Positions 20,554 through 28,604 of a stretch of DNA of 64,000 bases are shown here, piece after piece. Each line of letters opens with the position of its first letter. Within the stretch, counting starts at the first letter, position 1. The notes under the pieces are model-generated. The model did not search any database, had not been told where the DNA came from, and saw only the letters and a program-made list of their open reading frames with translations. Source of the DNA: Pseudomonadota bacterium (lineage in GTDB: Bacteria; Pseudomonadota; Alphaproteobacteria; Acetobacterales; Acetobacteraceae); NCBI GenBank assembly GCA_021798915.1, contig JAJZBM010000005.1, forward strand, positions 1 through 64,000, read 5' to 3'. Made by a program: the position numbers and the translations under genes.

Positions 20554-20754
20554 GCGCTAAGTCCCTCCTCTCTCGATCGCGGCCGCAAGTTTGAACACGG
20601 CTTGCGATCAGGCGAAATGGCGCCTGGCGCCGAGACGGCGCGGATTTTTCGGACGACGCCTCATTCCATGGGATAATGCGTCGTTTTTATAAACATTGTC
20701 TTAAGCATTTTGGGTGATCCTCCCAATGGTAGCTCACAAAAAGGAGACACACCA
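20554..20754 (+). promoter_or_regulatory. Flagellin upstream region
   Basis: This 201-base divergent gap is AT-richer than its surroundings. It holds a GATAAT that could be a -10 (20672-20677) without a convincing -35, and a good AAGGAG ribosome site at about 20741. I found no sigma-28 or sigma-54 consensus. Confidence 0.3.
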
Positions 20755-21990
20755 ATGTCAATGTCCATCAACACCAATGTCGGCGCTCTGGCGGCCCTGG
20801 ATTCTTTGAATTCAACCTCGGAAGCGCTCAACAACACCCAGAACGTCGTCGCAAGCGGGCTCCTCGTCGGCAGCGCGAGCGACAACCCGGCCGTCTACTC
20901 GATCTCGCAGACCATGCAGGCGAATATCTCCGGCTTGACTGCGGTTCAGGACAATCTTTCCTTCGGCAACTCCGTGCTCGGGGTCGCCGCCGCCGCCGGC
21001 TCGCAGATCTCGAGCCAGCTCGCGACGCTGCAGAACACGGTCACGCAAGCGCAGCAGACCGGCATCTCGTCGGCGACGATGAATACCCAGATCGGCAATA
21101 TCCTGAAAAATATAGACAATTTCGCCAATAACGCGACCTTCAACGGCGTCAACCTGCTGGCCGCCAGCGGCACCACCGGCGTTTCCACGACCAGCATGGT
21201 GATCCAGGATACGATCAATGCCGGTGGGCAGCTCACGGTGAGCAACCAGATCGGCGCGAGCACCTCGATGACACAGGCGCTCGGCCTCACCAACCTGACC
21301 GCTGCGGCGGGCGGGCAACAGTTCAGCTTCAGCAGCAGCTACGCACCGGCCGCCGGCGATTATCTCCAACTCTCCAACGGCACCAATAACTGGGTCTTCG
21401 AATTCCAGACCACGGGTGCGACGCCGGTCGCCGCGCCCAGCGGCTACACGCTCGGCACGAATGCCGGCGGCGGCACCAACTCCCTCACCAACGTGATCAT
21501 GGGCACCAGCACCTCGCCGATGGCGGCGGTGGGCGCCTTGATCAGCGCCCTGCAGCAGAACGGCTTCGCCGCCTCGCTCAGCAACAGCGGCAATCTGACG
21601 ATCGCCGGCAATAACCTCGCCAGCGCCGGTTCGGCCTGGGAAAAGACCGGGACCGCCTATGCCGCCGGCTCGGCTACCAACGAGGCCGGCGTCACCCAAA
21701 CCGCCCTTGGCGCCGGGCAGGCGGCGATCACCATCGTCCAGGACGCCGTTTCCTCGATGAACGGCATCGCCGCGACGATCGGTGCGACGCAACAGGAGGT
21801 GACGGGGATGATGAACTTCTCCTCCTCGCTCTCGACCTCGCTCACCACCGGTTCGGGGGCCTTGATCGACGCCAACATGGCGTCCGAAAGCGCGCAATTG
21901 AACTCGCTGCAAACCAAGCAGCAGCTCGCCATCCGCACGCTCTCGATCGCCAACGCTCAGCCGCAGGTTCTCTTGAACCTGTTCCAGTAA
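20755..21990 (+). CDS. Flagellin
   Basis: A 411-residue filament subunit. The N-terminal D0/D1 helices are typical: INTNVGALAALDSLN, NNTQNVVASGLLVGSASDNP, with SISQTMQANISGL. The C-terminal D1/D0 helices end in TKQQLAIRTLSIANAQPQVL. The central part is Gly/Ser/Thr/Asn-rich and variable, as expected for surface-exposed D2/D3 domains. It carries no cysteine. The ATG at 20755 is fixed by AAGGAGACACACCA. flaF follows after a strong hairpin. Confidence 0.93.
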   Translation: MSMSINTNVGALAALDSLNSTSEALNNTQNVVASGLLVGSASDNPAVYSISQTMQANISGLTAVQDNLSFGNSVLGVAAAAGSQISSQLATLQNTVTQAQQTGISSATMNTQIGNILKNIDNFANNATFNGVNLLAASGTTGVSTTSMVIQDTINAGGQLTVSNQIGASTSMTQALGLTNLTAAAGGQQFSFSSSYAPAAGDYLQLSNGTNNWVFEFQTTGATPVAAPSGYTLGTNAGGGTNSLTNVIMGTSTSPMAAVGALISALQQNGFAASLSNSGNLTIAGNNLASAGSAWEKTGTAYAAGSATNEAGVTQTALGAGQAAITIVQDAVSSMNGIAATIGATQQEVTGMMNFSSSLSTSLTTGSGALIDANMASESAQLNSLQTKQQLAIRTLSIANAQPQVLLNLFQ

Positions 21991-22006
21991 CCAACGCCTG
22001 AACAAG

Positions 22007-22029
22007 CGGCCGGGCCCAGGGCCCGGCCG
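22007..22029 (+). terminator. GC-rich hairpin between flagellin and flaF
   Basis: CGGCCGGGCCC, one base, GGGCCCGGCCG: an 11-base perfect inverted repeat beginning 16 bases after the flagellin stop. No T-run follows, so it may stabilise the flagellin mRNA 3' end or weaken read-through into flaF rather than end transcription fully. Confidence 0.6.
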
Positions 22030-22067
22030 TCTCTCGCGCGTTCCAGAATGGAAGACGGAAACCCATC

Positions 22068-22475
22068 ATGAACCGTAATTTCGCGCAGTATGAAACGTCC
22101 CGCCGCTTCACGGCGACGGCGCAGGACAACGAAATCCTGATCTTCACCAACGCCAATGCGTTGCTCGCGCAAGCCCGGACGGCGGACAAGAAAACCCGCA
22201 TCAGCGCGCTGTTCAACAATCAGCGTTTGTGGTCGGCGATCGTCAAGGATCTGGCGCTGGAAACCAATCAGCTTCCCGCCGAACTCAAGCAGAATCTCAC
22301 CGAACTCGGCTTCTGGGCGATGCAGTACAGCACGCGGGCGATGGCCGAGGATCTGTCGCTCGACCCGCTGATCAACGTCAATCGCGACATGATCGAGGGG
22401 TTGCAGGCCCAGCGCGCCGCGGCCCCGCCGCCGCACGAAAGGGCGAGCGCGAACCTCGTCCAGAGCGCCGTCTGA
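22068..22475 (+). CDS. flaF: Flagellar biosynthesis regulator FlaF
   Basis: A 135-residue FlaF-family protein. Seen: the N-terminal YETSRRFTA, DNEILIFTNANALLAQA, NQRLWSAIVKDLA and LGFWAMQYSTRAM. In Caulobacter FlaF is needed for flagellin translation and secretion, antagonising FlbT. No flbT lies beside it here, as folK begins on the opposite strand directly after the stop. The C-terminal ~25 residues are a poorly conserved Ala/Pro-rich tail. Confidence 0.88.
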   Translation: MNRNFAQYETSRRFTATAQDNEILIFTNANALLAQARTADKKTRISALFNNQRLWSAIVKDLALETNQLPAELKQNLTELGFWAMQYSTRAMAEDLSLDPLINVNRDMIEGLQAQRAAAPPPHERASANLVQSAV

Positions 22476-23030
22476 TCAGGCCTCGCCCCGGTGCAAGCAC
22501 TCGCCCGGGGCGACCGCGCGCGCCGAGGGTTCCTGCGATGGCAAGCGCCGTATCCCCTGCGCCGGCAAGGCTGCCAACAATGCCGCGGCATCCGCGCCGA
22601 GCACCGGATGCCGCCAGTCCGGCGCGACATCGGCGAGTGGGGCCAGAACGAAACCCCGCTCATGGGCGCGCGGGTGCGGCAGGATCGGGTCGGGCGCGGC
22701 GCGGCGCAAACCGTCGAGATCGATGATATCGAGATCGAGGGTCCGCGCCGCATTGGCCGCGCCGCGAACGCGGCCGAACCGCGCCTCGATCGCCTGCAAA
22801 GCCGCAAGCAGCGTCTCCGGCGCGATGCGGCCGGCGAGGCGGGCGACGCCATTGATATAAGGCGGCTGGCCGGAAGGGGGCACCGGCGCGGTCTCGTACC
22901 ATGGCGAGACCGCGACCAGCGCCAGCCCCGGCAGATGCCCGATTTCGGCGAGCGCGCGTTCGCAGGTCAGACGCGGCGCCATGCCGTCCGGGCCCGGCAG
23001 ATTGGCCCCGATTGCGACCAGAATCATCAC
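22476..23030 (-). CDS. folK: 6-hydroxymethyl-7,8-dihydropterin pyrophosphokinase FolK
   Basis: A 184-residue HPPK of folate synthesis. Seen: VAIGANL at the start, SPWYETAPV, the magnesium-binding RTLDLDIID and PHPRAHERGFVLAPL, all diagnostic. The last 30 residues after ALLAALPAQGI are a short extension. It abuts flaF tail to tail with no spacer, and diverges from the NYN gene. Confidence 0.94.
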   Translation of the reverse strand: MMILVAIGANLPGPDGMAPRLTCERALAEIGHLPGLALVAVSPWYETAPVPPSGQPPYINGVARLAGRIAPETLLAALQAIEARFGRVRGAANAARTLDLDIIDLDGLRRAAPDPILPHPRAHERGFVLAPLADVAPDWRHPVLGADAAALLAALPAQGIRRLPSQEPSARAVAPGECLHRGEA

Positions 23031-23167
23031 ACTCCTCTCGCCGCCCCACTGGTGTCGCCGCTCTTTTCCACGCTCTTTTCCGCTGGGGTGGTAAGGCGTA
23101 TCATGTTTGGGCTACTCATCACCCGATATCGGGATATCGTATTGCATCCAGGAAGGGATTTAAAGGC
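23031..23167. promoter_or_regulatory. folK / NYN divergent region with a 12-bp palindrome
   Basis: The 137-base gap holds a perfect palindrome CCCGATATCGGG (23122-23133) with a further GATATCG directly after. It could be an operator for either gene. No convincing -35/-10 pair was found. Confidence 0.3.
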
Positions 23168-23761
23168 ATGGATTTCGTCGCCTCCGAGCGTCTCGCTTTG
23201 TTCATCGACGGCGCCAGTCTCTATTCGGTTTCGCGCAATCTCGGGTTTGACGTCGATTATCGCAGCCTGCTGGAATTTTTCCGCACCCGCTCGCATATGA
23301 TCCGCGCCTATTACTATTCGGCCCTGCTCGAGACCGAGGAATATTCTCCCCTCAAACCGCTGACCGACTGGCTCGCCTATAACGGCTATACACTGGTCAC
23401 CAAGCCGGCCAAGGAATTCACCGATGCCTCCGGCCGCCGCCGCGTCAAGGGCAACATGGACATCGAGCTTGCGATTGACATGCTGGAGCTGAGCCCGCGT
23501 ATCGATCATGCCGTTCTGTTCAGCGGCGATGCCGATTTCCGCCGCCTGGTGGAAGCGGTGCAGCGCCGCGGGGTGCGAGTCTCGGTGGTGTCCTCGATCC
23601 GCACCAGCCCGCCGATGGTGGCCGACGAGTTGCGCCGCCAGGCCGACCAGTTCATCGAAATCGCTGATATCGCGCCGGAATTCACCCGCCGCCAGACCGA
23701 GCCGCGCCCCCGCCCGGCCGCGCGTCATGGTGCCGACGCCTCGCCCCATGACGATGTCTGA
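23168..23761 (+). CDS. NYN domain (LabA/DUF88) putative ribonuclease
   Basis: A 197-residue PIN-like NYN-domain protein. Acidic metal-binding residues sit in ALFIDGASLYS (about 9-19), VKGNMDIELAIDML and LFSGDADFRRLVE, the layout of LabA-like nucleases. A short Arg/Pro-rich tail follows the domain. Family knowledge: NYN proteins are RNases in RNA processing or decay, but the LabA branch is not well defined. The start of the UDG gene overlaps its end by eight bases. Confidence 0.82.
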   Translation: MDFVASERLALFIDGASLYSVSRNLGFDVDYRSLLEFFRTRSHMIRAYYYSALLETEEYSPLKPLTDWLAYNGYTLVTKPAKEFTDASGRRRVKGNMDIELAIDMLELSPRIDHAVLFSGDADFRRLVEAVQRRGVRVSVVSSIRTSPPMVADELRRQADQFIEIADIAPEFTRRQTEPRPRPAARHGADASPHDDV

Positions 23762-24452
23762 GCCCGAGCGTCTGCCCGCGATGTCCATCCCCCCCGAGAA
23801 AGAGGCCGAGAGAGGCGCCGAGCCGGGGCGCGATTGCCCACTTTGCCCGCGCCTCGTCACCTATCGCGGCGCCAATCGCGACGCCGAACCCGCCTGGTTC
23901 AACGCCCCGGTTCCGGGTTTCGGCTCGCGCGAGGCGCGGCTCCTGGTGGTCGGCCTCGCGCCGGGCCTGCGCGGCGCCAACCGCACTGGCCGCCCTTTCA
24001 CCGGCGATTTTGCCGGCGTCCTGCTCTATGAGACTCTGCTTCGTTTCGGCTTTGCCGAAGGCCGCTATGACGCGCGCGCCGATGACGGGCTCTCTCTCCG
24101 CGATTGCCGCATCGTCAACGCGGTACGCTGCGCACCGCCGGCCAATCTGCCGCTGCCGGCGGAAATCAATGCCTGCAACCCTTTCCTGGTCGCGGAACTG
24201 CAAAACATGATGCGGCTGGAGGCGGTGCTGGCGCTCGGCGTCGTCGCTCATACCGCGGTTCTCAAAGCCTGCGGCGTGCCGGTGGCGCGGTACCGCTTTC
24301 GCCATGGCAACCTTCACACTTTGCCCGATGGCCTGTTGCTCGCCGATAGCTACCACGTCTCGCGTTACAATACCTCGACCGGCCGGCTGACCAGCGGGAT
24401 GTTCGAGACCGTGGTCGAGGCCCTCGCGGCCCGCCTCGCCCAGGCGGCCTGA
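23754..24452 (+). CDS. Uracil-DNA glycosylase, type 5 (UdgB-like)
   Basis: A 232-residue Fe-S uracil-DNA glycosylase. Four cysteines fit the cluster: two in CPLCPRL, one in AVRCAPP and one in NACNPF. The type 5 active site reads GLAPGLRGANRTGRPFTGD, and the intercalation segment reads SYHVSRYNTSTGRLT. Type 5 enzymes remove uracil and other deaminated bases. The ATG at 23754 overlaps the NYN stop, and ATGs at 23748 and 23727 are alternatives. Translational coupling to the NYN nuclease is likely. Confidence 0.87.
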   Translation: MSEPERLPAMSIPPEKEAERGAEPGRDCPLCPRLVTYRGANRDAEPAWFNAPVPGFGSREARLLVVGLAPGLRGANRTGRPFTGDFAGVLLYETLLRFGFAEGRYDARADDGLSLRDCRIVNAVRCAPPANLPLPAEINACNPFLVAELQNMMRLEAVLALGVVAHTAVLKACGVPVARYRFRHGNLHTLPDGLLLADSYHVSRYNTSTGRLTSGMFETVVEALAARLAQAA

Positions 24453-24485
24453 CCGGGACGCGGATCCCTTTTCCGGGATGCGGGT

Positions 24486-24526
24486 CTGGGGCCGCTGGCC
24501 CCAGCGGGTCCAGGGCAGCGCCCTGG
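24486..24526. terminator. Two stacked hairpins between convergent genes
   Basis: CTGGGGCC-GCT-GGCCCCAG (24486-24504) and CCAGGGC-AGC-GCCCTGG (24510-24526) lie in the gap where the UDG gene meets boxB. Strong stems without T-runs suit a bidirectional terminator or an intergenic palindrome repeat family. Confidence 0.6.
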
Positions 24527-24559
24527 CCTTGGCTTCCCCGATAAATTCCCCCCAAACCG

Positions 24560-26008
24560 TCACGCCTCGATCCGCACATACTCGAAATCGCCCGGTTTGT
24601 TGTCGATGCCGGCTTTCGGGGGCGCGATCCAGGTGGCGTATTCGCCGGCGGCGTAACAGGGGCGCATCAGGCTGGCGATGAAGGCGCCGTCCGCGGCGTC
24701 GGGCAGGAACTCGCCCCGCCGCGCCTGCCACGCCTCGGCGCTCAGCAGCGCCCCCGCGGGGTCGGTCTCGACCGCGGCGAACTCGCCGATGCGGCGGTTG
24801 AAGGCGACATGCGGGAGATGCAATTCGAAAGCGACGCCGAGTTTCGCGATCAGCGTGTTCCAGCGCCGCACGCCGGAGAGGCAATCGGCGACGTAATCAT
24901 CGCGGAGCCGCATGTTGAGCGCCGACAGCGCCGGCACATCCGCGTTCCGGATCGCGCCATCGATCAGGCGGAGCACCGGATAGGAATCGCCGCGGAGCTG
25001 ATGATCATCGGTGAGCTTGTCCTCGCGATAGCGCCCCTTGAGCCCGGCGTGGAACGCATTGGCGGCGTTGGTGCTGATTTCGTTTCCGAAAAGATCGAGG
25101 GTGAGCGAGAAATGGAGATTGAGCTTCTTCTGGATGGTCGGCAGATCGATGACACCGAGTGCGCGCACGCGCGCGATGTCGGAGGGATCGGTGATACCGG
25201 CCTCGCGCATCGCCTCGCAGGTGCGTTGAATGGTGCGCGAAATGCCGGAATCGCCGACGAACATGTGATGCGCTTCCTCGGTCAGCATGAAGCGGCAGGT
25301 GCGCGATAGCGGATCGAATCCCGATTGCGCCAGCGCCGCGAGCTGCATTTTGCCGTCACGGTCGGTGAAGAAGGTGAACATGAAAAACGAGAGCCAATCC
25401 GGCGTCGCCTCGTTGAAGGCGCCCAGCATGCGTGGCGCGTCGCGATCGCCGGAGCGGCGGCGGAGCAGGTCTTCCGCCTCCTCGCGCCCGTCGCGGCCAA
25501 AATATTTGTGCAGGAGATAGACCATCGCCCAGAGATGCCGCCCCTCCTCGACATTCACCTGAAAGAGATTGCGGAGGTCGTAGAGCGAGGGGGCGGTCGC
25601 GCCGAGATGGCGCTGCTGCTCGACCGAAGCCGGTTCGGTATCGCCCTGGATCACGATCAGGCGGCGCAGCATGGCGCGGTATTCGCCGGGCACTTCCTGC
25701 CACGCTTTCTCACCCTTATGCGCGCCGAAGGGGATGCGGCGATCGGGCACGGCGGGGGCGAGCAGGATGCCCCAGCGATATTCCGGCATGCGCACGTAAT
25801 CGAATTTCGTCCAGCCCTCGGGATCGACGCCGATCGCGGTGCGGAGATAGACGAGGCTCTCCTGGAACCCCTCCGGCCCCATCGTCTTCCACCAGTCGAT
25901 ATAGCCGGGATGCCAGGTCTCCAGCGCCTTTTTCACCCGCGGATCGGCGTTGAGGCCGACATTGTTCGGGATCAGCCCATCATAATCGACATCCATGCCA
26001 TCGGGCAT
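24560..26008 (-). CDS. boxB: Benzoyl-CoA 2,3-epoxidase subunit BoxB
   Basis: A 482-residue diiron oxygenase that epoxidises benzoyl-CoA. ExxH iron motifs occur at EEGRH (155-158) and EEAHH (245-248), with a further Glu in TEPASVEQQ. It has the long C-terminal portion typical of BoxB, including AKLGVAFELHLPHVAFNRRIGEF. It needs electrons from the reductase BoxA, which is not encoded nearby. boxC lies 44 bases upstream on the same strand. Confidence 0.93.
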   Translation of the reverse strand: MPDGMDVDYDGLIPNNVGLNADPRVKKALETWHPGYIDWWKTMGPEGFQESLVYLRTAIGVDPEGWTKFDYVRMPEYRWGILLAPAVPDRRIPFGAHKGEKAWQEVPGEYRAMLRRLIVIQGDTEPASVEQQRHLGATAPSLYDLRNLFQVNVEEGRHLWAMVYLLHKYFGRDGREEAEDLLRRRSGDRDAPRMLGAFNEATPDWLSFFMFTFFTDRDGKMQLAALAQSGFDPLSRTCRFMLTEEAHHMFVGDSGISRTIQRTCEAMREAGITDPSDIARVRALGVIDLPTIQKKLNLHFSLTLDLFGNEISTNAANAFHAGLKGRYREDKLTDDHQLRGDSYPVLRLIDGAIRNADVPALSALNMRLRDDYVADCLSGVRRWNTLIAKLGVAFELHLPHVAFNRRIGEFAAVETDPAGALLSAEAWQARRGEFLPDAADGAFIASLMRPCYAAGEYATWIAPPKAGIDNKPGDFEYVRIEA

Positions 26009-26052
26009 TTGTCATCTCCTCCGCTGCCGCATCGCTCTTCTGCCGCGCGCGC

Positions 26053-27699
26053 TCAGACGCGGCGGAAATCGTAATCGGGCTGCACGCCACTGCCGTAGCG
26101 CTTCAACGCCCCCGCTTCGCCGATCGCGTTCGGGCGCTGGAACACCCAGTTCTGCCAGGCGGTGAGGCGGGCGAAGATGCGCGTCTCCATGGTCTCCGGG
26201 CCGGGGACGCGGAGATTGGCTTCCATCGCGGTCAGCGCATCGGGGGAAAAACTCGCCCGTTCCTCCAGCATCACCCGCACCTCGTCCGCCCAATCCACTT
26301 CATCGAAGCCGAGCGTGATCAGCCCCGCCGCCTCGGCCGCTTCGGCTCCGAGCGGGGTGGCCAGGAGATCGCGGGCCCGCGCGAGGCCCTCGGGATCGCC
26401 GAGAAAACGTGCCCCGAGACGGGTCAGATCATTGCCCATCGGATAGGCGCCGAAATTGAGTGGCCCGAGTGCGACCCGCGCCACTGCCTGGCCGGCATCG
26501 GCGCCGGAGAGCATGAGGGCGCGGTCGGCGGCGAGCACGAGTTCGGCGAGGGTTCCGGCAAAACAAGAGCCGGGTTCGACGAGCGCGATCACGCTGCGCG
26601 CCGTCATGTCGAGGCGTTTGAACACCCGCTTGAGATAGAGCCGGATTTCACGCACCAGCCAGTCCGCGCGGTGATCCTCGAGCAGCCGGTCACAGGCCTG
26701 CACCGCATCGAGATCGCCACGGCTGCGCAGGACCAGGGTGCCGATTTCGGGCTCGTTGGCGCGGAGATGCAAAATCGCGTCATCGAGGGCGCGGGCGAAG
26801 GCGAGCGGCCAGAAGGCGGCGCCGGCGCGATGGATGCCGGCGCGATCGGCGGGCAAATCGGTTGGGCCGTGGATGAGGAGATCGGCGCGCCGCGCCGCCC
26901 GGTCGAGGGTGACGTCGAGTGTCGGGTAATGGCGGGCGTTTTCGGAGGTTTCGCGCGCGAGCGGGGTGAGTTCGATCCCCCGCGCCGTCGCCGGGCGGTC
27001 GCTCCGCGCCGCAAACGCCTCGGCGCGGGCGGTGATGGTCGCCTCCCAGGCGCTGGGCGGCACCAGTTCATCGACCAGCCGCCAGTCCCGCGCCCGCGCG
27101 CCGCGCACCCCCTCCTCCATCAGGCAGAAGAGATCGGCGCGATCGCGGCGCAGGCGGCGCTTGTCGGTCAGCCGGGTCAGCCCGCCGGTGCCGGGGAGGA
27201 CGGCGAGCAGCGCGACCTCGGGGAGGGAGACCGTCGAACGGCGATCATCGATGAGCAGGATGTGTTCGGCGGTCATCGCCAGTTCATAGCCGCCGCCGGC
27301 CGCGGTGCCGTTCACGGCGGCGAGGTAGGTTTGGCCGGAATGGGTGCTCGCATCCTCGATCGCAAGCCGCGTCTCATTGGTGAATTTACAGAAATTGACT
27401 TTATGGGCGTGCGTCGCGCCGGCGAGCATGCGGATATTGGCGCCGGCGCAGAACACCCCCGGTTTCGCCGAGCCGAGCACCACGGCGCCGATCTCGGGAT
27501 GCTCAAAGCGCAGACGCTGGACCGCGTCGGCGAGTTCGATATCGACGCCGAGATCATAGGAATTGAGCTTCAATTCATAACCCTCGGCGAGGCCGCCGGC
27601 GGGATCGACATCCATGAGGAGCCGCGCGACGCGCCCCTCGCATGCGATCCGCCAATGGCGATAGCGGTCGGGATGGGTCTGGAAATCGATGTGTTTCAT
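26053..27699 (-). CDS. boxC: 2,3-epoxybenzoyl-CoA dihydrolase BoxC
   Basis: A 548-residue double-crotonase-fold enzyme that opens the ring of 2,3-epoxybenzoyl-CoA, releasing formate. The first crotonase half has KPGVFCAGANIRML and NGTAAGGGYELAM; the second has SVIALVEPGSCFAGTLAELVLAADRALML. The C-terminal ELGVPAPER-like region ends in VQPDYDFRRV, and the length fits BoxC. It forms an operon with boxB. A -10 TATAAT lies 63 bases upstream. Confidence 0.93.
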   Translation of the reverse strand: MKHIDFQTHPDRYRHWRIACEGRVARLLMDVDPAGGLAEGYELKLNSYDLGVDIELADAVQRLRFEHPEIGAVVLGSAKPGVFCAGANIRMLAGATHAHKVNFCKFTNETRLAIEDASTHSGQTYLAAVNGTAAGGGYELAMTAEHILLIDDRRSTVSLPEVALLAVLPGTGGLTRLTDKRRLRRDRADLFCLMEEGVRGARARDWRLVDELVPPSAWEATITARAEAFAARSDRPATARGIELTPLARETSENARHYPTLDVTLDRAARRADLLIHGPTDLPADRAGIHRAGAAFWPLAFARALDDAILHLRANEPEIGTLVLRSRGDLDAVQACDRLLEDHRADWLVREIRLYLKRVFKRLDMTARSVIALVEPGSCFAGTLAELVLAADRALMLSGADAGQAVARVALGPLNFGAYPMGNDLTRLGARFLGDPEGLARARDLLATPLGAEAAEAAGLITLGFDEVDWADEVRVMLEERASFSPDALTAMEANLRVPGPETMETRIFARLTAWQNWVFQRPNAIGEAGALKRYGSGVQPDYDFRRV

Positions 27700-27761
27700 G
27701 GCGTTGCGATCATCGGGCCGGGCGTCCTCGCGGTGATCTCGGGAGTGGACGAAAAATATGA

Positions 27762-27807
27762 ATTATAATGCATCATACCTGGTTAAACCCTCCATGAAAA
27801 GCATTAT
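27762..27807 (-). promoter_or_regulatory. Candidate boxC promoter and inverted repeat
   Basis: Minus-strand TATAAT (27762-27767) sits inside TGCATTATAAT. The -35 region is poor (GGTTTA-like), which suggests activator dependence. ATAATGC (27765-27771) and GCATTAT (27801-27807) form an inverted repeat around it. The 9-mer TGCATTATA recurs before bclA. Confidence 0.45.
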
Positions 27808-28604
27808 CATGCCTGAGGGGGCGCGCTAAAACATGCCGCCGTGAAATCCCGTATCGCCGCCACCACCCTCTCAGAGTGTGAAAATTGCGGCGCATGGCCG
27901 GCGCCGGCGATGATTTCGACCCGCGGCGGGCGCGGAAGCTCGGCCTCGGCGACGGCGATCTGCGCCAGCGTGCCGTATTCATCGGCCGCGCCCTGGATGA
28001 TCAGCACCGGCGCTGTGATCGCGGGCAGCAGGGAGTCGATCCGCCAGGTGCGAAATCCGGGATCGAGCCAGGCATCGTTCCAGCCTCGGAACGCGGCCTC
28101 GACATCGCGGTGATGGCGGGCGAGGCGGGCGCGGAGATCGCCGGTCTGATATGCCGTGCGCGCCGCGGCGATGCTGGTGATCGAAACCTCTTCGACGAAA
28201 AAATGCGGCGCGATCAGAACCAGGCCGGCGATCGCGCATTCATCCGTCGGGGCGGCGGCATGGATCGCGGCGATCGAGGCGCCATCGGAATGGCCGAGCA
28301 GGATCACCCGCCGCGCCCCGATCGCCCGCAAGACGCGCGGCAAGACCTCGCGCGCTTCGTCATGCATGTAGGAAAGCGGGCGCGGCAGGGGCACGCTCGC
28401 CGATTGGCCGTAGCCGGCACGCGAATAGGCGACGATGCCACTCCCGGTCGCGGCGGCGAGACGGGCGGGAAAATCACGCCACAGGCCGACCGATCCCAGC
28501 CCCTCATGCAGCAGCACGATCTCCGACGCGCCCTTCCCCCAGCGCGCCGCCTCCAATGCCATGCCATCGGCGTCGATGGTGAACGCCTCCGCGACCACGC
28601 TCAT
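27807..28604 (-). CDS. Alpha/beta hydrolase of the box cluster
   Basis: A 265-residue alpha/beta hydrolase. The oxyanion region is LLHEGLGSVGLW, the nucleophile elbow is LLGHSDGAS (serine), the acid is likely Asp in GAADEYG, and the His is in GAGHAPQFSH. Box clusters often carry such a hydrolase or lactonase, whose exact role is unproven; removal of a dead-end thioester or a lactone is a guess. The ATG at 28604 overlaps the bclA stop (ATGA). Confidence 0.83.
   Translation of the reverse strand: MSVVAEAFTIDADGMALEAARWGKGASEIVLLHEGLGSVGLWRDFPARLAAATGSGIVAYSRAGYGQSASVPLPRPLSYMHDEAREVLPRVLRAIGARRVILLGHSDGASIAAIHAAAPTDECAIAGLVLIAPHFFVEEVSITSIAAARTAYQTGDLRARLARHHRDVEAAFRGWNDAWLDPGFRTWRIDSLLPAITAPVLIIQGAADEYGTLAQIAVAEAELPRPPRVEIIAGAGHAPQFSHSERVVAAIRDFTAACFSAPPQA

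Noticed and set aside
20640-20754. Sigma-28 or sigma-54 promoter for flagellin
   Set aside because: No TAAA-N15-GCCGATAA or TGGCAC-N5-TTGC pattern could be found with correct spacing.
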